Source: Microvirga splendida
GTDB lineage: Bacteria; Pseudomonadota; Alphaproteobacteria; Rhizobiales; Beijerinckiaceae
Direction of reading: 5' to 3'
Assembly (NCBI RefSeq): GCF_016427565.1
Contig: NZ_JAELXT010000015.1
Span: 1-64,000 of the forward strand
DNA length: 64,000 nt
Shown here: in pieces, positions 7,738 to 16,053 of the stretch
How the letters are laid out: each line of letters starts with the position of its first letter
Numbering within the stretch: the stretch's first letter is position 1
Translations under genes and position numbers: made by a program
The notes under the pieces: model-generated
Seen by the model: the letters and a program-made list of their open reading frames with translations, nothing else
Told to the model about the DNA's origin: nothing
Databases searched by the model: none

Positions 7738-8340
7738 GCTGCGCCGCTGGGGTGCTGCGGGCGCAGCCGGAGCGGGCGTGGCCGGGCGCTGCGGATCGGG
7801 CTCGGCCGGCTCCGCGTCCGTCGGTGCGGCATCCTTGTTGCGCAGGCGCTGGATCAGGGCCTCGGCGTTCTCCGGCAGCATGGCGATGATGTTGTCGCGG
7901 GTGTCCTCCATGGCCGGGCGGGTCTTGGAGGCGGTCGCCCATTCGGGCTCCTTGCCCTGGAGCAGCCAGCTCAGGAAGGCCCAGCCGATCACGCAGATCA
8001 GGAAGCCGCGGGCGGCGCCGAAGACGAGGCCCAGGCTCCGGTCGAGGGCGCCGATGCGGGAATCGAGGATCAGGTCGGAGATCTGCACCGTGATGATCGA
8101 CACGATGATCAGGGTGATGATGAAGATGGCGCCGATGGAGGCCACGAGCGCGACCGTGTCGCTGCTGATGTATTGCTGGGCAATGGGCAGGGCGGTCGGG
8201 TGCAGATACCAGGCGGCTGCGGCGGCAAGCACCCAGGCCACGATGGCGAGCACCTCGCGGGTGAAGCCGCGCACGGCAGCAAGAAGAGCCGAGATCAGGA
8301 CGATCCCGATGACGACGAGGTCCAGAACGGAAAAGGGCAT
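7735..8340 (-). CDS. cvpA: CvpA family inner-membrane protein
   Basis: A 201-residue protein with four predicted membrane segments at about residues 4-22, 29-46, 63-87 and 105-127 (for example VLDLVVIGIVLISALLAA and ASIGAIFIITLIIVSII), then a cytoplasmic Pro/Ala-rich tail (PTDAEPAEPDPQRPATPAPAAPAAPQ). CvpA proteins were named for colicin V production and are linked to envelope integrity; the molecular role is not settled. purF follows on the same strand, but a family A palindrome and about 120 bases separate them, so cotranscription may be weakened. Confidence 0.93.
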   Translation of the reverse strand: MPFSVLDLVVIGIVLISALLAAVRGFTREVLAIVAWVLAAAAAWYLHPTALPIAQQYISSDTVALVASIGAIFIITLIIVSIITVQISDLILDSRIGALDRSLGLVFGAARGFLICVIGWAFLSWLLQGKEPEWATASKTRPAMEDTRDNIIAMLPENAEALIQRLRNKDAAPTDAEPAEPDPQRPATPAPAAPAAPQRRS

Positions 8341-8451
8341 GGGCCGGGCCTACGCAGAAGAACAGGGGGTGGAGCCGCCTTTGCGGGTTCGAAGCCTGGC
8401 TCTATAGCGTTAAGAAAGGCTTTCGTCACCCCGGCAAGCTCGGCAGGCATG

Positions 8452-8562
8452 CTCAGGTGTCATTCCCGGCCGCAGCGCAGCGGAGGGGAAGGGAATCCAT
8501 AGCGCTGCGTCTGTGAGTGGATCCCCTTCCCGGTCCTGACGGATCGCCGGATGACACCTGAG
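8452..8562. repeat. Palindromic repeat, family C copy 1
   Basis: A 111-base element bounded by a perfect 11-bp inverted repeat, CTCAGGTGTCAT with ATGACACCTGAG. Internal arms are GGGGAAGGGAATCC and GGATCCCCTTCCC around a short centre. A near-identical copy in the opposite orientation lies at 32438-32540. It fills most of the gap between cvpA and the MDR oxidoreductase. Confidence 0.85.
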
Positions 8563-8566
8563 TCAA

Positions 8567-9583
8567 TCAGGCAACCTCGATGATCAGCTTGCCGAAGTTT
8601 TGGCCCTCCAGCAGACCGATGAAGGCTTCCGGTGCGCTCTCGAGCCCCTGGACGATGTCCTCCTTGTACTTCACCCGCCCGTCCGCGATCCACCCGCCCA
8701 TGTCCCGCAGGAAGGCGGGATACTGGTCGACGAACTCGCGCTGGATGAAGCCGCGGATGGTCAGGCTCTTGGTGAGCACGTCGCGCATGAGCACAGGCAG
8801 GCGGTCCGGCCCTTCGAAGGGGCCCGTGGCGTTGTACTGCGCGATGAGGCCGCAGACCGGGATGCGCGCGAAAGTGTTGAGCAGGGGAAAGACCGCGTCC
8901 CAGACCTTGCCGCCGACATTCTCGAAATAGACGTCGATCCCATCCGGGCAGGCCGCCCGAAGCTCTTCGGCGAAGGTCGGCGAGCGGTGATCGATGGCCG
9001 CGTCGAAACCGAACTCGTCCCGCACCAGGGCGCATTTCTCAGGCCCGCCGGCAATGCCGATGGCCCGGGCGCCCCTGATCTTAGCGATCTGCCCGACGGC
9101 CGAGCCCACAGGTCCGCTCGCTGCGGCCACGACCACGGTCTCGCCCGCCTTGGGTTGTCCGAGGGTGAGGAGCCCCGCATAGGCGGTGAAGCCCGGCATG
9201 CCGAGAACGCCGAGCGCCGTCGAGACGGGCGCCTGGTTGGGGTCGAGCCTGCGCAGGGTCTTGGCATCCGCAACGGCATGGGACTGCCAGCCGGAGTATG
9301 AGAGAACGATGTCGCCGGGCTTGTAGTCGGGATGGCGGCTCTCCAGCACCTCGGCCACCGTGCCGGCCTCCATGACCTGGCCGATCTCCACCGCCGCCGC
9401 GTAGGATTTCGCGGCGCTCATCCGCCCCCGCATGTAGGGATCGAGCGAGAGGTAGCGGATCTTGAGCAGCACCTGACCCTCGCCGGGAGCGGGAACGGGC
9501 GTGCGCACGATCCTGAAATTGTCCGGGGAGGGGCGGCCGGTGGGGCGGGAGGCGAGGACGATCTGGAGGTTCTGTTCTGACAC
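8567..9583 (-). CDS. MDR-family NADP-dependent oxidoreductase (CurA/LTB4 dehydrogenase-like)
   Basis: A zinc-free medium-chain reductase of 338 residues, similar to bacterial CurA/YncB and 2-alkenal or 15-oxoprostaglandin reductases. The start is GTG at 9583, with AGGAG six bases upstream; an upstream in-frame ATG at 9703 lacks a good site and would add a non-conserved leader. Visible motifs are LSLDPYMRGRM, LGMPGFTAYAGL, the nucleotide-binding VVVAAASGPVGSAVGQIAKIRG, DVYFENVGG and the C-terminal FGKLIIEVA. It probably reduces enals or enones; the physiological substrate is unknown. It stands between the RTX gene and cvpA, interrupting the usual radA-cvpA adjacency. Confidence 0.92.
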   Translation of the reverse strand: MSEQNLQIVLASRPTGRPSPDNFRIVRTPVPAPGEGQVLLKIRYLSLDPYMRGRMSAAKSYAAAVEIGQVMEAGTVAEVLESRHPDYKPGDIVLSYSGWQSHAVADAKTLRRLDPNQAPVSTALGVLGMPGFTAYAGLLTLGQPKAGETVVVAAASGPVGSAVGQIAKIRGARAIGIAGGPEKCALVRDEFGFDAAIDHRSPTFAEELRAACPDGIDVYFENVGGKVWDAVFPLLNTFARIPVCGLIAQYNATGPFEGPDRLPVLMRDVLTKSLTIRGFIQREFVDQYPAFLRDMGGWIADGRVKYKEDIVQGLESAPEAFIGLLEGQNFGKLIIEVA

Positions 9584-9705
9584 CGATGGCTCCTGAGATG
9601 GGGCTTGCACGCCGGTCTGCCGCGGGCGTGCTCCTGCCGCCTCGGCACGGTCGATGTGTCGTCGTGCCCCGTCAAGTCTCAGGATGTCGCTGAAATGGGC
9701 CATAC

Positions 9706-9738
9706 AGAAAAAGGCTCCGGCGTTGCCGCCGGAGCCTT
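9706..9738 (-). terminator. Rho-independent terminator of the RTX gene
   Basis: A 12-bp perfect stem (AAGGCTCCGGCG with CGCCGGAGCCTT) on a four-base loop. Read on the minus strand it is followed by TTTTTCTG. It lies 23 bases past the stop of the RTX gene at 9761. Confidence 0.92.
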
Positions 9739-9760
9739 CGGATTGTTCAGGCAGACGAGC

Positions 9761-10990
9761 TTAGATGAACAGGAAGTCGTCGGCGGTGAGCACGGTGCCG
9801 GGCTTCACCTTGCAGATCTCGATGCCCTTGCCTTTGCCCGAGCCGTCCACGTCCAGGTAAACGAAGCCGTTCTTCTTGTTGTAGAAGACGTAGTCGTTCG
9901 ATCCGTCCGGGGTGTCGTTGAGCTTGGTGCCGACGTTGAAGAACTTCTTCTGGAGCTTCTCGCCCTTCGTGAAGATCTTGTCGAAGCCGACGGTTTTCTT
10001 GCTGCCGCCCTTGTCCGGCTTGCCGCCCTTGTCGTCGGGCTTGCCGCCCTTGTCGTCGGCGCCCTTCTTGGACAGCACGTCGCTCTTCTTCGGGCCTTTG
10101 ACCTTGAAGGCCTTCAGGGCCGCGAGGCTGATCTGGATCGTGTCGTCGGACGGCTTGAAATCCATGATCTGGTCGAAATGGCCCTTCTTGACGGCCGCGT
10201 CGAACACGAAGGTATCCTGGCCGGCACCTCCGTAGAGCTTGTCCTTGCCTGCGCCGCCGTTGATGGTGTCGTTGCCGGCAAGGCCATAGATCTTATCGTT
10301 GCCGCCGAGGCCATTGATGATATCATTGTCAGCGGTGCCTACGAGCTTGTTGTTGCTCCCGTTCGTACCTGTGACGACATCACCGGAGATGGTGACGGTA
10401 ACCGTTACCTCCTCAATGTAGGAGAGACCGTCGAGATCCGTCACTTTGACGCGTAGGGTGTGCGTGCCAACCTGTGCGCCAGTGAGCCCGGCCTTTAGCT
10501 CGATAACATTGCCGTCGATTGTGAAATGTGCGTCGGTGTATTCCGCACCATTGGCATCGACCAGGCTGTAGGTGAGGATGTCGCTCAGATCCTGATCAGT
10601 AGCTGTCAGGGTTGCAACTGGAGCGCCGATCTGTGCGTCTTCAGCGATCGTGCCGCCCGTGACGAGGATGTCCGTCGGGGCTTCATTCACATTGGTGACG
10701 TTTACCAGGGTCGATGCGTCGTCAACCGTGCTCGGATCTGTCTCGGCCGTGCTCGTCGCCTTAATGTCAAGGTCGAAGGACGTCAGAGCAGATTCGAAGT
10801 CGAAGAGGGTCGCCGTCTTCACGCGGATCTCATTGCCGACGATCTCGAAACGGTCGTCGAAATAATCGACGAGTGAGAACTCGAAGGTTTCGTCCGGTGC
10901 TCCGCCGGTGACGGAGAGGGTGGCGACGACGTCGCCGGCTACCGGGTTCTCTGCAATGCTGATGACGGGTGAAACAACAATCGTAGCCAT
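9761..10990 (-). CDS. Cadherin-like and RTX repeat calcium-binding surface protein
   Basis: A 409-residue acidic protein without a signal peptide. Residues 1-104 and 105-203 form two cadherin-like/Ig modules; the second shows the calcium-type motifs AEDAQIGAPVATLTATDQD and VKVTDLDGLSY. RTX nonapeptides follow at about 218-262 (GLGGNDKIYGLAGNDTINGGAGKDKL), then a serralysin-type C-terminal block (DQIMDFKPSDDTIQISL ... LTADDFLFI). That block is interrupted by a Lys/Asp/Gly run at 309-332 made of DDKGGKP repeats. Likely secreted by a type I system not encoded here. AGGGG precedes the ATG. It has its own terminator, so it is monocistronic. Confidence 0.9.
   Translation of the reverse strand: MATIVVSPVISIAENPVAGDVVATLSVTGGAPDETFEFSLVDYFDDRFEIVGNEIRVKTATLFDFESALTSFDLDIKATSTAETDPSTVDDASTLVNVTNVNEAPTDILVTGGTIAEDAQIGAPVATLTATDQDLSDILTYSLVDANGAEYTDAHFTIDGNVIELKAGLTGAQVGTHTLRVKVTDLDGLSYIEEVTVTVTISGDVVTGTNGSNNKLVGTADNDIINGLGGNDKIYGLAGNDTINGGAGKDKLYGGAGQDTFVFDAAVKKGHFDQIMDFKPSDDTIQISLAALKAFKVKGPKKSDVLSKKGADDKGGKPDDKGGKPDKGGSKKTVGFDKIFTKGEKLQKKFFNVGTKLNDTPDGSNDYVFYNKKNGFVYLDVDGSGKGKGIEICKVKPGTVLTADDFLFI
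10006..10068. repeat. In-frame 21-bp tandem repeat inside the RTX gene
   Basis: CCGCCCTTGTCGTCGGGCTTG recurs with a 21-base period, two good copies plus degenerate flanks. It encodes DDKGGKP on the minus strand. Copy number could vary between strains without changing frame. Confidence 0.75.
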
Positions 10991-11137
10991 GGATGCCCCT
11001 TGAACACTCTTGAGACTGCTCGTTACCCCTTTGGAGGTAATTCCGCCGAGCAGTCGGCATGAAAGAACCTTTATTGAAGCGTTCTAAAGTGTCAACTCAG
11101 TCGAATAGCCTAGTTAGTTCGGCGCACATGGGCCGGG

Positions 11138-12550
11138 CTACGATGCCTTGCGTCGCCGGGCCGCGACATTGGCAACCAGGTCGGTAATGTGGCCAATGGC
11201 CGATGTGGCAAGAGGGAGCCTTTCGCCCTTGGAATTCTTGGATTTTTCCAGTCTCGGCTGGGGCGAGACCGCGCTCGAGAAGCCGAGCTTGGCTGCTTCC
11301 TTCAGCCGCGCCTGCTCCTGGGCGACGGGGCGGATGGCGCCGGAGAGACCCATTTCGCCGAAATAGACCGTATCGGGCGGCAGCGGATTGCCAGACAGGG
11401 AGGAGACCAGGGCTGCGGCGGCCGCAAGGTCCGCAGCCGGCTCGGTGATGCGCAGGCCGCCGGCGACATTCAGGTAGACGTCGTGCATCGCGAGCTTGAG
11501 CCCGCCATGGGCCTCCAGCACGGCCAGCACCATGGACAGGCGACTCTGGTCCCACCCCACCACGGCCCGGCGGGGCGTGCCGAGGGACGAGGGGGCGACC
11601 AGCGCCTGGATCTCGACGAGGAGCGGGCGCGTGCCCTCCATGCCGGCGAACACCGCCGTGCCGGCGGTCGCCATATCGCGGCCGGCGAGGAACAGCTCGG
11701 AGGGGTTGGGCACTTCCCGCAGGCCCTGATCGGACATCTCGAACACGCCGATCTCGTCGGTGGGGCCGAAGCGGTTCTTCACGGCGCGCAGGATGCGGAA
11801 GTGATGGCCGGTGTCGCCCTCGAAGGACACGACCGCGTCCACCATGTGCTCGACCACGCGCGGGCCGGCGATCTGGCCGTCCTTGGTGACGTGGCCCACC
11901 AGAATGACGGCGGTGCCCGTGGTCTTGGCAAAGCGGATCAGCGCCTGGGCCGAGCCGCGCACCTGGGTGACGGTGCCGGGCGCGGATTCCACCGTCTCGG
12001 TCCACATGGTCTGGATCGAGTCGATGATGGCCAGCGCCGGCGGGCGGCCCTGGCTCAGGGTCGCGATGATGTCCTCGACATTGGTCTCGGAGGCGAGCTC
12101 GACGGGTGCTTGACCGAGGCCGAGGCGCTCGGCCCGCAGGCGCACCTGGGCCACTGCCTCCTCGCCCGAGATGTAGGCGACGCGCTCGCCGCGCATGGCG
12201 AGCGCTGCGGAGGCCTGCATCAGAAGCGTGGACTTGCCGATGCCGGGATCGCCGCCGAGCAGGATGATCGAGCCGTGCACGAAGCCGCCGCCGGTGACCC
12301 GGTCGAGCTCGGCGATGCCGGAGGGCGTGCGCGGCGCTTCCTTGGTCTCACCCTGAAGCCCTTCCAGCGGGAAGATCCGGCCCTTGGCGCGGGAGGGGCG
12401 GGTCGCCACGGGTCCTGCCATGGGGCTGGCAGAGCCGGCCTCCTCGGTGATGGTGTTCCAGCCGCCGCAGGCCTCGCACTTGCCTTTCCAGCGGTTGTAG
12501 ACCGCGCCGCATTCCTGGCACACGAAAGCGGGGTGACGCTGCTTGGCCAT
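11138..12550 (-). CDS. radA: DNA repair protein RadA/Sms
   Basis: RadA is a RecA-related, DnaB-like helicase that processes recombination intermediates. From the N-terminus: a zinc finger (C11, C14, C25, C28), Walker A GGDPGIGKST at 99-108, the RadA signature KNRFG near 255, and a C-terminal Lon-like domain (GGLKLAMHDVYLNVAGGLRITEPAADLA ... MGLSGAIRPV, cited in parts). Length, 470 residues, is normal. The start at 12550 is preferred over the ATG at 12556 because GGAGGG is then eight bases away. That ATG overlaps the alr TGA as TGATG, implying translational coupling with alr. Confidence 0.97.
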   Translation of the reverse strand: MAKQRHPAFVCQECGAVYNRWKGKCEACGGWNTITEEAGSASPMAGPVATRPSRAKGRIFPLEGLQGETKEAPRTPSGIAELDRVTGGGFVHGSIILLGGDPGIGKSTLLMQASAALAMRGERVAYISGEEAVAQVRLRAERLGLGQAPVELASETNVEDIIATLSQGRPPALAIIDSIQTMWTETVESAPGTVTQVRGSAQALIRFAKTTGTAVILVGHVTKDGQIAGPRVVEHMVDAVVSFEGDTGHHFRILRAVKNRFGPTDEIGVFEMSDQGLREVPNPSELFLAGRDMATAGTAVFAGMEGTRPLLVEIQALVAPSSLGTPRRAVVGWDQSRLSMVLAVLEAHGGLKLAMHDVYLNVAGGLRITEPAADLAAAAALVSSLSGNPLPPDTVYFGEMGLSGAIRPVAQEQARLKEAAKLGFSSAVSPQPRLEKSKNSKGERLPLATSAIGHITDLVANVAARRRKAS

Positions 12551-13716
12551 CAGCATTGCCCTCCGCTGTAGGTGCGGGCGTAGCGGGAGCCCAGACCGGT
12601 GAGAATTTCGTAGCCGATGGTGCCGGCGCGGCGACCGACCTCGTCGACCGTCAGCTCGCCGCCGATCAGCGTGACCGTATCGCCGCGCTTCACCCGGCCC
12701 TCCGGCACATCGGTCACGTCGATGGTGATCAGGTCCATGGAGACATTGCCGGCGAAGGAGCAGCGTTGCCCCGCCACCAGGGCAGTGCCGGCGAGCAGGT
12801 CGTCGCCGCTCCTGCCCCGTGCGCTCGCCGCGCGCGGATAGCCGTCCGCATAGCCCACCGAGATCGTCGCGATGCGGCGCTTCGCCGACGCCAGCCAGCG
12901 CCCGTTATAGCCCACGGTGTCGTCCGCCTCGACCCAGCGCAGCTGCACGATGCGGGCCTCGAGGCCGACCACCGGGCGCATCGGGTTATCTTGATCCGGC
13001 GTCGGGTTGCCGCCGTAGAGGGCATAGCCCGGACGCACCAGGGCGTATTGAGGCTTGTCGCGCAGGAAGATGCCGGACGAGTTGGGCAGCGATGCGGGAA
13101 TGCCGGGCAGGGACGCCCTGATCGCCTCGAAGGCTTCGATCTGCTGCCGGTTGAGCGGATTGTCGCTCTCCTCGGCGCTTACGAAATGGCTCATGAGCAG
13201 GGCGGTCTCGAAATCCTTCAGTTCCCCGCGATCCTTCAGCGTCAGGCCCTGCGCCACGGTGAGGCCAAGCCGGTTCATGCCGGTGTCGACATGAATGGCG
13301 GCGTTCAGCTTCTCGCCTTGCGCGCGGCAGAACCCGGCCCATTCCTCAATCTCCTCGATGGAGCCGAGCACGGGCCTGAGGTCGAACTGCGCATAGGTCG
13401 GGCCGGTGCCCGAGAAGAGCCCGTTGAGCACGTAGACGGTGGCATCGGGCGCCACAGTGCGGGCACGGATCGCCTCGCTCAGGTGCGCCACGAAGAAGGT
13501 GCGGCAGCCGGCTTTGCTGAGGGCAGGCACGGCCTTCTCGATGCCGGTGCCGTAGGCGTTCGCCTTGACAACGGCCGCCGTCTCGGCGCCGCCCGCATGA
13601 TCGCGCAGGGTGCGCCAGTTCGAGGCCAGAGCGTCGAGGTCGATATGGAGTACACCGCCGGCGGCCTGTTCGGGAATGCCGCCGGATGCGGGGGTCGGGA
13701 GGTGAAGCTTGGTCAA
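12550..13716 (-). CDS. alr: Alanine racemase
   Basis: A PLP enzyme that makes D-alanine for peptidoglycan. The PLP lysine is K51 in AAVVKANAYGTG. The beta-domain tyrosine lies in DTVGYNGRW. GYALYGGNPTP and ITIDVTDVP are also family features. At 388 residues it is normal length. The start appears to be TTG at 13716, overlapping the dnaB stop as TTGA; no in-frame ATG or GTG lies between it and the conserved HIDLDALASNW segment. The dnaB-alr-radA chain is overlapped at both joints, so all three are probably translated in coupled fashion. Confidence 0.95.
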   Translation of the reverse strand: MTKLHLPTPASGGIPEQAAGGVLHIDLDALASNWRTLRDHAGGAETAAVVKANAYGTGIEKAVPALSKAGCRTFFVAHLSEAIRARTVAPDATVYVLNGLFSGTGPTYAQFDLRPVLGSIEEIEEWAGFCRAQGEKLNAAIHVDTGMNRLGLTVAQGLTLKDRGELKDFETALLMSHFVSAEESDNPLNRQQIEAFEAIRASLPGIPASLPNSSGIFLRDKPQYALVRPGYALYGGNPTPDQDNPMRPVVGLEARIVQLRWVEADDTVGYNGRWLASAKRRIATISVGYADGYPRAASARGRSGDDLLAGTALVAGQRCSFAGNVSMDLITIDVTDVPEGRVKRGDTVTLIGGELTVDEVGRRAGTIGYEILTGLGSRYARTYSGGQC

Positions 13717-15206
13717 TCGCCAATCCGTTCGGGAAGTTTGTCTTCATCCGCAAGGTCGGTGAAGCGGGTGATATTGGCCTCGAAGGCCAGCTGCACGGTG
13801 CCGGTCGGTCCGTGACGCTGCTTGCCGATGATGACCTCGGCCTTGCCAAGAACCTGATCCATTTCCGTCTGCCACTTGAAGTGTTCTTCGGTGCCGGGTT
13901 TCGGCTCCTTGTTCTTCAGATAGTACTCGTCGCGGTAGACGAACATGACCACGTCGGCGTCCTGCTCGATCGAGCCCGATTCACGAAGGTCGGAGAGCTG
14001 CGGCCGCTTGTCGTCGCGGGACTCGACCTGACGGGAGAGCTGGGACAGGGCGACCAGGGGGACGGACAGTTCCTTGGCGAGCGCCTTGAGACCGGTGGTG
14101 ATCTCGGTGAGCTCCTGCACGCGGTTCTCGCCCTTCTTGGACGAGCCTGAAAGGAGCTGCAGGTAGTCGACGATGAGAATGTCGAGGCCACGCTGGCGCT
14201 TGAGGCGCCGGGCGCGGGCGGCGAGCTGGGCGATGGAGATGCCGCCGGTCTGGTCGATGTAGAAGGGGATCGACTGCATCTCGCGGGCGGCTTCCGTGAT
14301 CTTGTAGAAGTCGTCCTCGCGCATGTCGCCGCGGCGGATCTTGTAGGAGGGCACCCCCGACTGCTCGGCGATGATACGGGTCGCGAGCTGCTCCGCCGAC
14401 ATTTCCAGCGAGAAGAAGCCCACGATGCCGCCGTTGACGGTCTTCAGGTTGCCGTCCTGCTGCTTCTCGGCCCGGTAGGCCTTGGCGATGTTGAACGCGA
14501 TGTTCGTCACCAGCGAGGTCTTACCCATAGCCGGACGTCCGGCGAGGATCACCAGGTCGGAGGGTTGCAGACCGCCCAGCGCCTTGTCGAGGTCCTTCAG
14601 GCCCGTGGAGATGCCCGACAGGGCGCCCTCGCGCTTGTACGCGGCAGCAGCCATGTCAATGGCGGCGGTGAGCGCATCGGAGAAGCGCTGGAAACCGCCG
14701 TCGTAACGGCCGGTTTCGGCAATCGCATAGAGCCGCCGCTCCGCCTCCTCGATCTGTTCGCGAGGTGAGGAATCCACAGGCGCATCGAAAGCGACGTTCA
14801 CCATGTCCTCACCGATATTGATCAGGTTCCGGCGAATCGCGAGGTCGTAGATCGTGCGGCCGTAATCCTCCGCGTTGATGACGGTCGTGGCCTCGGCCGC
14901 GAGACGCGCGAGGTATTGCGAGACCGTGATGCCGCCGAGGTCCTGGTCGCCCAGGAAGGTCTTCATGGTGATCGGCGTCGCAACCTTGCCGGCCTTGATC
15001 AGGCTCGTGGCGACCTCGTAGATCCGCCGGTGCAGGTCCTCGATGAAGTGGCCGGCTTCGAGGAAGTCGGAGACCCGGTAATAGGCGTCGTTGTTGACCA
15101 GGATCGCGCCCAGCAGGGCCTGCTCGGCCTCGATGTTGCTGGGAGGGGTCCGAAACTGCGGTTCGGCGGTTTCGAGACGGGCGATCAGGGCGTTGGCGGT
15201 GGCCAT
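13713..15206 (-). CDS. dnaB: Replicative DNA helicase DnaB
   Basis: Hexameric replication-fork helicase, 497 residues. The N-terminal domain begins PPSNIEAEQALLGAILVN. The RecA-like C-terminal domain holds Walker A AGRPAMGKTS near residue 215, FFSLEMSAEQLATRI, Walker B LDILIVDYLQLL and the arginine-finger region ELSVPLVALSQLSRQVE and DLRESGSIEQDADVV. No intein is present. The start at 15206 (MATANALIARLE) has GGAG six bases upstream; an upstream in-frame extension to 15332 lacks family similarity. It lies after rplI in the conserved rpsF-rpsR-rplI-dnaB order, separated from it by a terminator-like hairpin. Confidence 0.97.
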   Translation of the reverse strand: MATANALIARLETAEPQFRTPPSNIEAEQALLGAILVNNDAYYRVSDFLEAGHFIEDLHRRIYEVATSLIKAGKVATPITMKTFLGDQDLGGITVSQYLARLAAEATTVINAEDYGRTIYDLAIRRNLINIGEDMVNVAFDAPVDSSPREQIEEAERRLYAIAETGRYDGGFQRFSDALTAAIDMAAAAYKREGALSGISTGLKDLDKALGGLQPSDLVILAGRPAMGKTSLVTNIAFNIAKAYRAEKQQDGNLKTVNGGIVGFFSLEMSAEQLATRIIAEQSGVPSYKIRRGDMREDDFYKITEAAREMQSIPFYIDQTGGISIAQLAARARRLKRQRGLDILIVDYLQLLSGSSKKGENRVQELTEITTGLKALAKELSVPLVALSQLSRQVESRDDKRPQLSDLRESGSIEQDADVVMFVYRDEYYLKNKEPKPGTEEHFKWQTEMDQVLGKAEVIIGKQRHGPTGTVQLAFEANITRFTDLADEDKLPERIGD

Positions 15207-15388
15207 CTGGCGCTCCGGAAACGGGGAAGGGTCGTGAGTCTCTTTAGACCGCAATTCGTGTTCGAAAGGTTGCCGGGCTGCCACGAAGTCCGACTCCGTT
15301 CGAACTGTCCTCGCTGTCCTCGATTCCCACACCGTTCATCTTTTCGCGGGCGTCCCGGCTTGACTCTGCCAAAGCCTGAAACCCCAAA

Positions 15389-15422
15389 GAAAAAACGCTC
15401 TCCGTCGAATCGACGAAGAGCG
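15389..15422 (-). terminator. Rho-independent terminator after rplI
   Basis: Read on the minus strand: a GC-rich stem, CGCTCTTCGTCGA with TCGACGGAGAGCG (one mismatch), then TTTTTTC. It lies 40 to 75 bases beyond the rplI stop and should end the rpsF-rpsR-DUF2232-rplI transcript. dnaB would then need its own promoter in 15207-15385. Confidence 0.88.
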
Positions 15423-15463
15423 CCATTCTAGAACAAAGCAAGAACTAGAGCAATCGCTCCAGC

Positions 15464-16030
15464 TTACGCCTCGTCGTCGCCGCCGGCCTCGGCCAGGGCA
15501 GCGCCGACCTCGAGACCGAGATCGTCGAGGTCCATCTCCTCGCGGGTCGTCACCGACTCGCCACGGGCCTGACGCTCGGCTTCCTCAGGGCTGCGGGCGA
15601 CGTTGATGGTCACCTGAACCTCGACCTCCGGATGGAGGACGACCGGCACGGGGTGCAGGCCGATGGTCTTGATCGGCTGGTTGATGGCGATCTGGTTGCG
15701 ATCGACCGTGAAGCCGTTCTGGGTCATGATCTCGGCGAGGTCGCGGGTCGAGACCGAACCGTAGAGCACGCCGGTCTCGCCGGACTGGCGCAGGATGATG
15801 AAGCTCTGGCCGTTCAGCTTCTCGCCGACGACTTCGGCTTCCTTGCGGCGCTCGAGGTTGCGGGCCTCGAGCTGGGCGCGCTGGGCCTCGAAGTGCTTCT
15901 TGTTGCCCTCGGTGGCGCGCAGAGCCTTGCCGCGCGGCAGGAGGAAGTTGCGGGCGTAGCCCGAGCGGACCTTCACGGTCTCGCCCATCTGGCCGAGCTT
16001 TGCGACGCGCTCGAGAAGGATCACTTCCAT
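15464..16030 (-). CDS. rplI: 50S ribosomal protein L9
   Basis: Large-subunit protein L9, 188 residues. The N-terminal domain has the signature [17 protein letters not shown] and [17 protein letters not shown] long connecting helix ([19 protein letters not shown]) leads to the C-terminal rRNA-binding domain. The tail from about residue 150 is acidic ([25 protein letters not shown] in parts), an extension seen in alphaproteobacteria. The ATG at 16030 has GGAG six bases upstream; reading further upstream in this frame gives no homology. Last gene of the rpsF operon. Confidence 0.98.
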   Translation of the reverse strand: MEVILLERVAKLGQMGETVKVRSGYARNFLLPRGKALRATEGNKKHFEAQRAQLEARNLERRKEAEVVGEKLNGQSFIILRQSGETGVLYGSVSTRDLAEIMTQNGFTVDRNQIAINQPIKTIGLHPVPVVLHPEVEVQVTINVARSPEEAERQARGESVTTREEMDLDDLGLEVGAALAEAGGDDEA

Positions 16031-16053
16031 GGTTGTCTCCTTTAGGTTCGTGA

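Noticed and set aside
5265..7889. An 874-codon plus-strand frame opposite purF and the SDR gene
   Set aside because: It is antisense to two unmistakable genes, has an Arg/Gly/His/Asp-skewed composition typical of shadows in high-GC DNA and no family resemblance.
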